This document shows, piece after piece, positions 23,004-36,600 of a DNA stretch of 64,000 bases; positions within the stretch are counted from its first letter, which is position 1, and each line of letters starts with the position of its first letter. The stretch is taken from NCBI GenBank assembly GCA_003254885.1, contig QANT01007181.1, positions 1-64,000 on the forward strand. Reading direction: 5' to 3'. The stretch comes from Purshia tridentata (Eukaryota; Streptophyta; Magnoliopsida; Rosales; Rosaceae). The position numbers and the translations under genes were made by a program. Under the pieces are notes generated by a model. That model ran no database searches and was not told the DNA's origin. It saw nothing but the letters and a program-made list of their open reading frames with translations.

Positions 23004-26000
23004 ATGACCGAAAAAAACCGAGACAAACCGGTCGACCCGTTCCTCGTGGGTTACCAGCCCTCGGAGCTCCGAATCGCATCGGAGTTCCTCACCACGTGGC
23101 TCCCCTTCCTCTCCAGAGATCTCTGCCACCACTGCAGCACCATCCTCTCCGATCGCGTCCGCTCTCTCGGTCCAGGTACCCCATATTCACTTTCCGTTTG
23201 TTTCTAGAGAAATTTTAGGACTAGAACATTAAGAAAGTCTCAGTTTTTTATGCTTTCTTGGTTGTTTCGCTTTATCCCAAGTAGAAGAGAATAAGTTTAT
23301 TAGATTTGATTTTGAATTTGAATTTTTTTGTTGCATAGCCTTATTGGGATTTTCCTTGTGATGGGTATTGTAGAACTTGATGGTGATTCTAAACCAGTTA
23401 ACCCAGATGAGACTTTGAGTCCTTCCACACCGAATAGCACAGAACTGCAGGAGGTTAATAATAATGGTAACGATAATTGCGACAATTGTGACACGAATTC
23501 TCTAGGTAGTTGGAAAGATGGGTCGGACGGGATATCTAAACCCGACCCGGAAGCTTCTACGAGCGACTTGGCTTCTAAGTCGCTGCTTGCAGAGACTTTG
23601 AGTCCCCGAATGTCATGGGCTGATATGGCACAAGAAGACGAGCTGGAGGAAGAGGAGGAAGAGGAGGATCGAGAATCAAATAAGCGGTTGGTGAATGTAA
23701 ATGCCTCGACTGGACAGTTGAGGATAACAAAGCCTACATTGTCTAGGGAACAGAGGGAGTACATTAGGTTCAAGAATGTTAAGAGGAAGAAAGATTATAT
23801 TTCTTTGGAGAGGGTTAAAGGGAAAATTGTTAACATTCTTGAGGGGCTTGAGCTCCACACCCCTATCTTCAGTGCAGCGGAACAGAAGAGGATTGTTGAT
23901 TATGTTTATACGCTCCAGGAGATGGGGAGAAAGGGTGAATTGAAAGGTTAGTTTTTGCTGTTGGAGTGTTAGTAAAGTTCTTTAGGAGTGCTAGTAAAGT
24001 TCCCTTTATAGTTTTTGTCATGATATGTTGTCAGTGGGATTTTCTCGTCAAGATGTCTTGCTGTTATGCATGATACCTGAGCTTTACATATAAAGTTACT
24101 AATAGCAAAATTTTCTATGCATGGTAATGGTAATATATTTATTGCTTGGAATGTAACATGCCTGGAAAGACATTCAAACCTTTAAGTTAGTTATTGTTGC
24201 AGGATTAGATACATATTACTTAGTCCACAGGATATCTTTGGTTACTATTTATGATTTTACATTTGTTGCGTGCCTCAAGTTATATTTAGTATTTATGATC
24301 CTGTCATTAACTCTTGTCTAAATTTCATTCAAGTTTCTTTAAAAAAAAAAAACCCTTGCCTGAATTTCATTCATGTTTTTTAATTTTGCAAGCAATAGGA
24401 ATACCAGACACCCTTTTAAATTACTGTCCAATTACTCTCTCCATTAGGTCCAGTATTCTTATTGCTTGAAAAAAAATAAAAATAAAAGGTATTGTCTATT
24501 TATTTTTGTTCGGTCAGTTTTTTTTAAAATTTATAATATAATGGTTTATCTGCCTATTTAGCCGCTTTGGATTGACCATTTCAAAATCCATTCAAGTTAA
24601 TGAATTATTAAATTTGTGATTCATTCCATATGTATCAACAGCATGAATGTTTTCCTTATCAATTTATCTCAACTTTTCAACATTTGGGTTTGATTTTGGT
24701 GCATTCACTACAGAGTCTAATGTCAATCTGGTCCTTTGAATTTTGATTATTGAACTGGCGTGGTCCTTTCCTTTGTCAGTATTTTGTGATATCAGGTTAT
24801 AGGGTAGATAAGTGTGGCTCTATGTTAGGTTCGAATATGCTGATAAGCCTTCTAGTTTTTAAAGACTCTTCCTAGTCTCTTCTAACCTAGGAGTCTATGG
24901 TAGTTGGATCAACTTTTAATGTTCATGTTACTTGATTAAATGTATTTACAAATGATTTTAAGTTCCCAGAAAACTTTCAAAGTGGTATATAATGAGGTAA
25001 GATTCCTCTCTCTTTTAAGTTTGATCAAATGAATTATGTAACTTATCTATAATGTAGATGCTTTAAATGATGGATGTGCATGTGTTGTTGAAAGAGGAGA
25101 ATATATTAAAGTTTATTTAGGTCAAACTTATTTTTATCCTGGTTATTGGATTCTATTTCATGGAAGTTTCAGTATATTCCTTAAATTTTTCTGAATTTGA
25201 TTTCAAGTTCTGTTCCTCTTATATTGAATTTTTATTTTATTTTAATTGGGAAATGTGTATACTGTTTGGCTAACCTATTCCTGAACTTCTTGCAGAACGT
25301 ACATTTACAGCACCCCAAAAGTGGATGAGGGGCAAGGGACGTGTAACCATTCAGTTTGGATGCTGCTACAATTATGCAACAGTATGCCTTTCTGATTATG
25401 ACATTTATATTTGTTGACTTTTTATCTTTACGTTATTTTCTTTTAATTTTTCTTATTTGAATATAACATTTTGTAGTAATCAGATAAACTATGATTTCTG
25501 GTGGGTATTTGTTACAGTATAAAAACTGCTAATGACATTATTTAGTAATCAGCTAAACTATGTTCAAAGGAATTGTAAAGTGCTATTGATTTTAATGTGT
25601 TGCATCTTCTGGTTGCAGGATAAAAATGGTAATCCACCCGGTATCCTCCAGGATGAAATGGTAGATCCAATACCTCATCTTTTCAAGGTGATCATTAGGA
25701 GGCTGGTGAAATGGCATGTGCTTCCTCCGACCTGTGTACCTGATAGTTGCATTGTCAACATATATGACGAAGCGGACTGTATACCTCCGCATATTGACAA
25801 CCATGACTTTGTTCGACCTTTCTGTACTGTTTCATTTCTTAGCGAGTGCAATATAGTTTTTGGGTCAAATTTAAAAATTGTTGGTGCTGGTGAGTTTGAC
25901 GGTCCAGTTGCAATCCCCTTGCCAGTAGGGTAAGTATGTCATCCAGATTTGTACCTGGGAATTCTCTGTTCTCGTTTAGCACCATCTTCTTCTTATTGCT

Positions 26001-26568
26001 TGCCATTACATTTGATTATATTGAAGTTTTGACATTTGCTTAGACCTTTTCATGGATTCGTAATCTTATAGTCAGCCTTTTCCAATGCAGATCTGTTCTA
26101 GTCTTAAATGGAAATGGGGCTGATGTGGCTAAGCATTGTGTGCCTGCAGTACCTACAAAAAGGTAAGAGTCAAAACTGTGTAATATAATTCTTAGTTTTT
26201 TTGTAGTTGCTTGTACTAAAGACTTCTGTTCAGGCTAATTTACCAGCTTCTTTAATGTACCTCATAGGATATCAATCACATTTAGAAAAATGGATGAATC
26301 CAAACGGCCTAAGTGGTATGCTCCAGAACCTGATTTGCAGGGGATTCAACCGTTGTCCTATGAAGAGGATACATCAATTAGGTTACATGCTCCTAAAGGC
26401 GAACGCCATATGAAGAGGCAGTCAATTAGAAGAGTAGCTAATCTAGGAATGAGGGGATCTGCAGAGAGAGGTGACCCTCACTCAGAGCTTCACGACCCAA
26501 CTTGGAATCGACGAGGGCCTGGAAATAGGTGGAATCGTGGAAGGGTCAGGGTCAATCTGGGGAGTTAG
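23004..26568 (+). CDS. ALKBH9B: ALKBH9B-like RNA N6-methyladenosine demethylase
   Basis: Six coding exons: 23004-23175, 23374-23946, 25296-25381, 25619-25929, 26091-26162 and 26268-26568, giving 504 residues. The C-terminal half is a 2-oxoglutarate/Fe(II) dioxygenase fold: iron ligands H335 and D337 in PPHIDNHDF, H396 in AKHCVPAV, and R405 and R411 in KRISITFRK (the R-x5-R 2OG motif). The N-terminal half is acidic and disordered (SWADMAQEDELEEEEEEE) with a conserved SREQREYIR...RKKD part. The C-terminal tail is Arg/Gly-rich and may bind RNA. Arabidopsis ALKBH9B removes m6A from RNA in the cytoplasm, including viral RNA. The match is inferred from motifs and from position beside WUS, as with At2g17970. 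All catalytic residues are present. Confidence 0.92.
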
Positions 26569-28093
26569 TTAATGGGTGACTCTTTCTACATCTATTTAAG
26601 CATATCAAGTGTGCTTTGGTTTATTCTTTACTAGAGCAATATGTACATGTTCGACTGAAATTGAAGTTCACAGGAAGCGGCAAAGGCAGTGGAAAAAGTG
26701 GTGCTTTGTGTAGCTGGAATGCCACCTCAATTGCATTGGGATTCTTTACGTATAAGCGACTGTTTGCATAAGTAGGGTAGCATTTTCGGATTTTGCGAGT
26801 TTGAAGCATGGGTGAGTTGTACTATATTGTTATGAATCAACCAACCTTTTTTTCGGCCATGTGGATCAACCAACCTGAAGCTGGTTGTTTGTATCATATT
26901 GCTGCTTCTATATCTGAGTGATTGTTATAAGTTAAAATGGGTGTATCGTTACCCTTTGATTGGAGAAATAAGTCGTTTATATCCTTCCTTGTGCATGGTC
27001 AAGAGTGTTTTTCGTTTGTAATGTGGTTCTCCATTACACATGCTTAAGTAAGTTCCATTGAGGATCTCAATGCATTGAAAATATCAAAATAACGTGTCAA
27101 TTTTGCATCTGAACATCTTGCTCGCATTTCTGTTGGTTTTTGTTTTTTTTATTTCACTAGAGCCTAGAGGACATAGATAGCCTATTTCCTATCCAGACTC
27201 CAGTGCACCTAGAATGTGGGTAGTGGTGATGGGGGCTGAGACTTAGTTTCACAATTTACCCAAGTAATAATTAATTAATTAAAAAAAAGTCTACATAAAA
27301 GAAGAGGTGTACACCGTCATTTTGCTAGGTGTGTCATTTGGTCGTTTATTAGCATAAAATGTAAAATATCAAGCAAGACGGAATATTACTCTATAAAAGA
27401 TGTTATTGTTAAGGTTAAAGCTGTTGTTTCCAAAGCACTCGTGCATGCATATGAATCATGTTGGTACTTGTATATGTGGGTATGGTCATAGTACACTGCT
27501 CATGGCAAATTTTGAAAATAACATTGTCCTCCACATAAATCTGCATATTTAATACGGACTCCAGTCCAAACTTTGAAGACATGCATGTCACTTTGTGGTC
27601 CTCAGACACAGTTTAGTCAAAACTTGGAGAACTCATTATTTCCCTAAAAGAAAAAAAATGTAAAAAACAGGATGAGATCAGAGACAAGTTTGAACGTAAC
27701 AGTGGCTGTTGGGAGTGTGGTCCAATCCAACACAAATGCTTGTTAATTACATAATGATATATAATACATTACATGCAGGCCAAACCTGAAGCCCCAGTTA
27801 GCTTGCATCAATTTTGGGGTCCACTCTAGCTAGCTAGCTAGCCATTAGCCTATGACCCTAGTACTCTAGAAGCAATTAAGGCATATAATATATATATTAT
27901 ATATAATATGAATATATATTAAACCCACATGAAAAGGTAACATCAAAGTTCAGACTTCAAAGTCTAGCATATACAGCATGCAGTTGGGAGTCTAATAGAC
28001 ATTCTAAGCAAGTTTCTTGTATTCTACATATTCAAAATGAAATATATGCATATGGTATGGAACTTTTTCTTTTTCTTTTCTTTTTAAGAGCCA

Positions 28094-28252
28094 AATAAAT
28101 GACTTACAAGAAGGAATTCAACTATTGAAGAACAATGAAAGCAGCTTAAAACTTGTGGCTGGGGCTTGCTCTATGTAGTTGGAATAAATGACTTACAAGA
28201 AGGAATTCAACTATTGAAAACTTGTGGCTGGGGCTTGCTCTATGTAGTTGGA
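28094..28252. repeat. Imperfect tandem duplication, about 70-90 bp
   Basis: AATAAATGACTTACAAGAAG ... ATGTAGTTGGA occurs at 28094-28182 and 28183-28252. The first copy has about 20 extra bases (GAACAATGAAAGCAGC...) in the middle. Apart from that difference the copies match. Confidence 0.88.
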
Positions 28253-28315
28253 AGTCTCTGTCTTAGACTTATTAGAAAGAAAGCAAAAAGGAATGAGACT
28301 ACTGCTAGCAGTCTA

Positions 28316-28849
28316 GGGAGAGAGAGAGAGAGGGAGAGATCTGGAGTGATATTGTGATGTGTATGTTTGAGAGATACGGGAAGAAAATAAGAGCCAAAGG
28401 ATGATTACCCGAAAGAAAAGGGAGTGTTCCACAGCGGCTGTGGACACTAAGGGCACTCAATTATGAGGTAAGCAGCTCAGGATTTTGGATAAGAAGGGGG
28501 GACAGAGCAATTCACTGGCAAATCAATTAGTCTAAAAAAGTTCACCAAACAAAGAAGACTACTGCTACTGTGACTATTATTTGGACAAAGGAACAAAAAG
28601 CCACATGCATCTCCTCCTCCTATAGGCTTGGCTGGCCAATTGGCTTGTGGGAAAGAGAGAGAGAGAGACTCAGAGAGAGATAGAGAGAGAGAGGCCCAAA
28701 GTCCCAAACCCCATGTAAATGCATGATAAGGAAAGGCAATCTCATGATGACAGCGTCAAAATCAAACAAATTATGCAATCTGAAAAAGTTGAATTGAGAG
28801 ACAGACAGACAGAGATAGATAGAGAGAGACTGAGAGAGAGAGAGAGATG
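28316..28849. repeat. Cluster of GA microsatellites
   Basis: Several (GA)n or GAGA-rich tracts lie within 530 bp: 28316-28337, 28652-28691 and 28798-28849. They sit about 3.3-3.9 kb upstream of the WUS start. Open frames across them on the minus strand are low-complexity Ser/Leu repeats and are not genes. Confidence 0.85.
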
Positions 28850-31018
28850 TTCTACAACACAACTGCCAGAATCATAGCAAAAGGGGAATGATACTGCAGC
28901 TAGCAGCTGGTTGAATTCAAGGAGAGATTGAATGTTTTCCATTTGCCCAAAACTTTAGCATATATAAGATTAGGATATCAAAATTGGACTTACTAATTAA
29001 TTCAAAGAACAAAAACTTGTTTTCCAAGAGAAAAAAAATTTTTTGTTACAAGTCATGTCTTCAATTCTTGTAACCAAGTTGTCGTAATATATATATATAT
29101 ATGACCATAGCTAGCTAGGGTGATAATTGAATTGCGTGTGTGTGTTTCTGTGTAAGAAAGAATTTCGGGATATTGCATTGGGTTTTCGATCATCAATATG
29201 CAGAGGAGAATGGCAAAGAATGATGAAGCTTTTGATGATGATGATCGAATTGGAATACAGAGAGTGTGCATACATACATAAAACGTACATACATAAAAGC
29301 TACTCCAGAAACCATGACACAAGCTCTATTTAATGCATGCTTTGGCATTTATTTTGGGGCGCGTGCTCCGTAGCATAAAGGACTACAGTCATCATGATTC
29401 ATGACAGTAGATTCTTTTGCACTTTACCCCTCCATCACTATTTCCTCTTCTCTATATCACCCTCCTCTTTCATACAGTTTGTGCTTCTGCACCGCTTTTT
29501 TGGCTACGGTCTAATTAGCCTCTTCCGTTCTAAATCAAACGTTTCATAATATTTTACTCAAATATTGAGTCCATAGACCTAAAATGAAGTGTTAATAATG
29601 GATATACTCGTATACCCCTTTTTCCTAGTACTTACTTAAGTTTTTTTTGGATATATTGCAATGCTAGACAGCCTAGACAAATACTAACTTCCAAAGCTTA
29701 AGTTATCAATTAAGAAATCGTTGAATAATGTATATGAAATTTACTTTTTCACATGTAATTAATCTTATATTGCATGTGAAAGAAGAGAAATAAACATATA
29801 AATGAAACTTCATTATACAACTTTTAAATCAATATAGAAGTGAGTGAAAAATAATTGAGATTTTAAACCCATGATCTCGTGCAAATACAATACATATTAG
29901 ACAATCAATAGCTCCAAAAATTTACCCTGTTAAGGATAGGTCAACAATAGATACGTACTTATAGATTATATTTGATTTAATGTTTTAATTTTTTTTAAAC
30001 ATTGAAAAGAAATATTCCATTAAATTACAAGATATTTGATGATAGACGAAATTGTGGGAAGGAAAATACATATATTGTAAATATTTTCTAATTTCAACCT
30101 TTGGCATGACATATATTTAGTGTTGATTAACTCATTCATACTTTTAATGATCGACCAAAATTCTTCATTATTGGTGAAAGTAGTCCAACTAATTAAATGA
30201 GATAATTCAAGGCCCAGTACTACGTACTATAGTGGGTTGGGGTTCTCCTATAGGACAAACAGTTTAATTAGTACTTGCTCAAAACTCAAAAGTGGAGCTG
30301 TCAGTGGTTTCTACGTACAACTGATCATTGTAATTGGACTAAACCACTAGATGTTGATTTGATTACAAAATTCGCTGTTGAATTCTTGAATTCTATTCAT
30401 ATTAATTCAAACTATATATAAATTTCCCTAGTGTTATATTTGGGGTGGGCGCAGTCTCTTTTGGTCTCGTTTTGACATCAAACTGAAAATCAATTCAACT
30501 AATAAACTTTAATGGTTTAATTTGGTTTCGTTTTGACATGAAATTCGAATCTTCCTTCTTTAGCTTAGAAAAAAAAGAGAGAATAAAGTAATCACATATA
30601 TACATCGCATTTTAAAAAAATTCATGTAAAACCCATCACAAAATACTGCGACTTTAATTTAGGTAGAATTTAATGCATGCGCATCAAGTGTACTTATTAA
30701 ATATATGTTCAAAATGAGGTTTGAAACTGAACTTCTCTTTAAAGGATAAAGTAGGTGATTCAAAATGTTATTCAATATTGTAGATCCAACTTTATTTTTC
30801 GAGATCCATATAAATTTTAATAAACGTAGGTTTGACTCATATAAATGCTATAACATTAACGATTAATTAACATGAGATATGTGAACAACCAAAGGGGATA
30901 ATTAATTAGTTGAAAAATGCGACTTACAGACTTAAGAACGTACGTGCATTTTTGTTTCAAGAATTAGATTTGATTGGGCACAAACCACACAACTAGAAGG
31001 CTAGCTGTAAATAACTTG

Positions 31019-31049
<31 letters not shown>

Positions 31050-31743
31050 GACCATGCATATATTAATTAATTAGTCCAGACCTATTGATAAACTATAAAT
31101 AGATTAATAGTCCTGATGATGGTTTGCCAAAGGTCTCACTCTCCATCAGTACTATATATTTAATAATGTACAAGCCTAGCTCCAAGGCTCTAGGGACGTC
31201 TTACATTGCTAGCTAGTTCAGCAGATTATTAATTTTACTGCATGTATACAACTATACAAGTCAGTACTAATGCTCTGTAGCTAGCATTAGTACAAAGTAT
31301 TGATGATATTAATGTAGACTGATCAAATTCCTAGAGAGGAGATACAAGCTTATAGGGTAAGGTAGATCAGAACCGATAAATAGAAACCCTAATGGCAAAA
31401 AGGCCTCAAGTACGTACAGTACCTGGAAAGCTATGTAATTAGTATAGGGTATTACTTGCAAGTTCAATTGACAGTTTTGCCCATGACAACCCTAGGTAAG
31501 TACGCACGAATATCTTTGTGGGTCTCTCTGGCCGGCTCTCTTGGGCGTCTTTGAAAAAAGAAACAGAAAGGACCATAAGATCTCCTTTAAAAGAAGCACC
31601 TTCATGAACTCTAAAATCACACACGCCACACCGCACATCATTTTATGGCCATTCATTCATTCATTCATCAGAAGCTGGACTGGCCTCTCTCTTCTTTCTT
31701 TCTTTCCAATCCAGTACTATATCACTTCAACAATATACCACAT

Positions 31744-31806
31744 CTCTCTCTCTCTCTCTCTCTCTCTGTGATCTCAAAGTGCATCATATATATATATATA
31801 TATATA
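31744..31806. repeat. CT and TA microsatellites in the WUS promoter
   Basis: A (CT)n run at 31744-31768 is followed by a (TA)n run at about 31786-31806, roughly 360-430 bp upstream of the WUS start codon. A second CT run lies at 32091-32110 in the probable leader. Confidence 0.9.
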
Positions 31807-31940
31807 ATTAATAATTAATTTCATATATATGGATGTCTACATGGGTACTGATGGCTTTTGATCCAAGTAATGTGGCACTGAGACCCTCTCTTTCCAAGCC
31901 CTCTTTTGTCCCTTCCCTTTTTATGAAGCCCCCTCTCTGT

Positions 31941-31960
31941 CAACTTCAGTACTGAAGTTG
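31941..31960. promoter_or_regulatory. 20-bp perfect palindrome upstream of WUS
   Basis: The half-site CAACTTCAGT is followed directly by its reverse complement ACTGAAGTTG, with no spacer. It lies about 210 bp before the WUS ATG in pyrimidine-rich sequence, in the probable core promoter or 5' leader. It could bind a dimeric regulator or form a small hairpin in RNA. No known factor is assigned. Confidence 0.5.
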
Positions 31961-32169
31961 TCTTTCTCTCTCAGATATTTCTCTGATTTCCCCTGTTCAT
32001 CTCTCCATGTGCATGCCCCTTCTCACCCCCATTTTATAACCCCCTTTCCCCACAACCCACATCCCCAATCCCAACACTTCATTTCATTGATCTCTCTCTC
32101 TCTCTCTCTCACTACCACACCACTCTGTTTTTGTTTGGTTCCCTTGTTTTTCTTGCTTTCAATCTATCA

Positions 32170-33619
32170 ATGGAACCTCAACAGCAACAAAGCCAACAAC
32201 AAACAACAAATGAAGGTGATGGGGGCAGTGGCAGTGGAAGTAGCAAAGGGGGTTTTGTGTGCAGGCAAAGCAGTACGCGGTGGACACCCACCACAGACCA
32301 GATACGAATACTCAAGGACCTTTACTACAACAATGGCGTGAGGTCCCCCAGCGCAGAGCAGATTCAGAGGATCTCTGCCCGCCTAAGACAGTACGGCAAG
32401 ATCGAGGGCAAGAACGTCTTTTACTGGTTCCAGAACCACAAGGCTCGCGAGAGGCAGAAGAAACGGTTCACTGCCCCTCCGCCGCCTGATCATCATCTTG
32501 TGCCATCGCCTCCCATGCAGCAAATTATACCACCACCTGCAACTAATTGGAAACCACTCGATCATCATCAATCCATTAACATTAACCACAACAGCATTTC
32601 TCTTGCACCTGGTATTTAATAAATTCAATTAAAATCCAACCTTAAATCATTTATTAATTGCCTTTTGATCCCTTCATTTTAATTCATTTCTTTTCATTTT
32701 TGTAGGTGCATCTCCTTCTTCAGGTGGTGTGATTGCTAGTGTTGGGCATATGGGGATGAACTATGGGTACGGATCTATGACCATGGAGAAGAGTTTTAGG
32801 GTAAGTAATAACAGTGAACGAACAAGGGTTTGTGGTCATGACTTTCTAGCAATATGACCTTGTTCCCATGAAGTTAATTAATTGGTACAAAAATTAAGTT
32901 ATATTTTACTTCTCATGACTATATATATATCTTAATTTTGCTACAACTTAAATAAGTGTCAAGGAACGAACAAAATACTTGTACCCATGTGAGGCACACT
33001 GAAGTTTTCAATCTATACTAATTATACCAATAAAATCATATCCCGCATCAATTTCCTATATTAGGGAAGAACCCCTATTGCCTTTTGTTTCCTTTTAAGC
33101 AGAAATATATTCTTCATGAGCAATTCAAATTCAAACTCCATTTCTTAGTCAAGTTAGTTGGACCCAATTAATTTACAGTGTTGCTTAATTAATTTGTCTT
33201 TGAATGAATTGCAGGACTGCTCTATATCATCAGCTGGAGGAGGAGGTAGTACTAGTGGCGGTGGTGGTGGAGGATCCATGAGTCACAACTTCGGGTCATG
33301 GGTCGGAATTGATCCATACTCCTCACCCTACTTTGACAAGACAAAGCCATGTCCACTATTTGATGAAGAGATTATGATGGACGAAGAAGATCAATACCAA
33401 GAAGTTGCTTCGCCAGAGATTGAAACCCTCCCTCTCTTCCCCATGCATGGTGAAGATGTCCATGGCTTTGGCAACCTCAAGCAGCCCAGCTCCGGCAGCT
33501 ACTACTCCGGCTGGTACCACCGCTCCAATGATGGCGGCGCCGCCAACAGTGGCTCTCGCACTTCCCTTGAGCTCAGCCTCAATTCCTACGGCCACAGCAC
33601 CCCTGAATATTATTTCTGA
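32170..33619 (+). CDS. WUS: WUSCHEL homeodomain transcription factor
   Basis: Three coding exons, 32170-32611, 32706-32800 and 33215-33619, give 313 residues; Arabidopsis WUS also has three coding exons. The atypical WOX homeodomain spans about residues 34-99 ([17 protein letters not shown] ... [19 protein letters not shown]). Further on come a Ser/Gly run (186-200), an acidic patch ([10 protein letters not shown], 229-238), the WUS box [11 protein letters not shown] (250-260) and an EAR-like SLELSLN near the C-terminus (296-302). The WUS box and EAR motif recruit TOPLESS co-repressors. WUS keeps shoot stem cells undifferentiated and is limited by CLAVATA signalling. Having all three C-terminal motifs, plus its neighbours, separates it from other WOX genes. 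The N-terminus is Gln-rich ([10 protein letters not shown]). All functional parts look intact. Confidence 0.96.
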
Positions 33620-36600
33620 ATATTAATTAATCAATTAATTAATTCCTCCTTCTCCATAGTGCTACTACCTCTATAAATAGTATCAGATCGACTAATTCCC
33701 ATGTCAAAGTTATCTAGCTTAATGCTAATTAATTAAATCATCAGCTTGTAAGTATATGGCTAGCTATTACCTACTTATATGCTTCATCTAGTAACTGTCT
33801 ATCTGACTTGGTTTTAAGTTCCATTTAAACTTGTTGGGTGTTTCACACGTGTCATGCAAAGAACTTAATATATATTATATGCTGAGTATTAATTTAGTAT
33901 CCTACTTTTAACTTTAGTTGCTTCTTTTCCAAGAATGTTCCATGATTATTTGCTAATTAAGATGCGCACATGGATTAAGGTAAGGCATGCAAATATGCAA
34001 TAATAATAAACCCATGATTATGATAAATATTATTATAACGGACAGAGCATTAAATCTTCATCATAGAGCAAAACTTTTCGTTGTCAGTCTAGCTTCGATC
34101 TTCATTATATAACAAAAATTTCACAGGGTGTATATGTTTTATATTTTTGTCTCTTTTATCTAAAAATTCATCATAATCAGCAAAATAGAATATGATCGGA
34201 GGGTGCAGATTTTGCGGGATGGTATTTACGTCATAGTCTCACTCTCATTGATGGTTTGCAGTCACCTTCCTCGAATTTAATAATGTATTAATTAATGAGA
34301 ACCCTGGTCATTTTCAAGCACTTATATGAAGAAGATGAAGATTGTGGTAGATGGAGATCTGATCTCCACCCGCTTGCTCTGCGGGTTGTGACGTAATTTC
34401 TCGACAGACATTTTAGGTGGGACCCAGCTATATAGCTTGAACTACAGTGTATATAATTCGTACGTTTGGATAGGTAATTAGGTTTGGGGTTTTCTCACAT
34501 ATATATATATATATATATATTTCAATTATGGGTTTGTGGTTATGGTGGCATGGTATGGTTCTTTAATTTCTGTGTGGTGTACTGGTGTGTGTAAATTGTG
34601 GAGATGGAATGGGAGATTTGGCAATGATATGAAATGGTATAAACTATAAAGAAAATATAGAAAGGTATAGTACAGTTCAGGCAAGAATGATGAAAGTGGG
34701 AATGTATGTGTGTATTTACATGATATGATATGATATGATATGCAGCCGTTTTTATAAAGTAGCTAGAAGAGCTATTAGTTAGTGACAAGTGGGAGGAGTA
34801 TAAATTTTGAAGTTTGAACCCACTTCGACAATACCGCAATACTATATTCTTATTTATATATATATATATATATATGATGAAAATTATTTTATTGTCATGC
34901 TAATTTTTCAACTATATATAGATATATTATCCTATTATAACATATTAATGACAATCACCTCATCATGACATATTGACATGTTAACGTAGTCTTATGAATA
35001 TATTCAATTATAATATTTATTAATTTATATAATTATTAAAATTAAAACTATGTTATCATTTAAATGAATTTAGTCATTTAAATGAATTTAGTACACCACA
35101 TCATGAATTCCAATGCACCGATCTTTGCATTTATTCTTTCATACATATCTGGAGCTGCCCGAAATTAGGTATCCATATATGTAGCGTATAATTAAGCTGC
35201 AAAAGCATATAAGTATAGAGTGAAACAACACCACCTATATTAGGTATGAAATAAGTGAAACAAGAAGAGATGAAATGTGGGTTGTGCTTGATAATTAAAC
35301 GTGATATGAGTCATACAATTATATGAGACCCAGAAAGGCATATATTGTGTTGGTTTTTCTTTGCGTTTGGTAGAGCACCTCTATAAATGAGGTCCCCATC
35401 AATGAGATTTTGTGTGGATGCATTTCCTTTATCTGGTTTGACAAAAGTTCAAACTTTATAGCTTAGGAGTGACCCTAATGTCGTTTTGAGCATGCAAGCC
35501 TTTATGAGGGAACAAAAGGTTAAAAATGAATAAACAGAGAGAGAGTATGGTGTCCATGACCCATGAGGTAACTACAGAACAGACAATGCTTCTTGCCTTC
35601 CTGTTCCAATGAGTTTTATAGATAGATATAATAGAGATTTAGTTGTGGATCGAAGCAGATCTTTAAAGCTTTCTAAGCCTTCAAGTACGTAATGTCCGTT
35701 ACCAGTAAAATGAGGCATGACATACATCATGCTTTTCAGCCTATTTCATGTAAAACTGCTTCAAAGCCATGTTCCAACTTGGGCTTACTTGCCATTTTCA
35801 TCACAAATATGCTGTGGTTCAAGATTTTTAACCTTTTGGTCCGCATGCATATATCGGGTCACTGACAACTTGCTTACCCGTATGTGTGTATGTTAACCAG
35901 TACGTATACTCTATAAAAAATATCAGAGAAGTTCTATAGAAAGATATATCTCTTAACTCGTACGTGTGTGTGTATATATATATACATACCTTCACATTAT
36001 GAGACTTGTAATATGCATGTATACATATAGGGCTCATCATGTTAGTTATAATGAAATGTCACTTGTAGAACTTATTTCGCATTATATTTCAATAATTAAA
36101 ACGTTTATTTTTCAGCATCGAAAAAATAAGCTGTCTATTTTTCATATTGTTTATATAAAAATTATCCATCCGAAAAATTAAATAAATAGAAATTTGTTTA
36201 ACTATTTGATTAAAATGGCATCATTTCAACCGTTTACCAAAATCACTATATTCACCTATAACACACCACTTACTAAATTTCCATGAGTGAAAAAGCATAT
36301 GTACAAGCAAGAAAAAAGACTTTATGTATACGATGGTATACACCTTACTCTCACAAAATCTCTTTGCATGCATAACTACTTATTATAAAAACAAGAAGAT
36401 TACCCATATATGTTACACAGAAGTTTATCTCACGACAAGCATATGACGGTTGATGTATGCAAACTCCGCATCCGCATCTATTTTATATCAACGGTTGTTA
36501 ATCAGCAACAGCTCAAATAGAAAATTCTGTACCGTTATTGAATGCAGGGCCCAGCACCATCAACGATTGTTAGTGGACATGGTTCCATATGGCAATTCAA

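Larger units (their letters stand above)
26569..32169. other. 5.6-kb spacer upstream of WUS
   Basis: It begins with the probable ALKBH9B 3'UTR and ends with the WUS promoter and leader. No gene is supported. It is AT-rich, with GA tracts at about 28316-28337, 28652-28691 and 28798-28849, (CA)n at 31019-31041, (CT)n at 31744-31768 and 32091-32110, and several (TA)n runs. It also holds a short duplication at 28094-28252 and a perfect palindrome at 31941-31960. GA/CT tracts are known binding sites for BPC (GAGA-binding) proteins in plants; their use here is inferred. Confidence 0.55.

Noticed and set aside
28477-28942. Overlapping minus-strand open frames rich in Ser-Leu-Ser-Leu
   Set aside because: They are translations of GA/CT microsatellites with no domain content.
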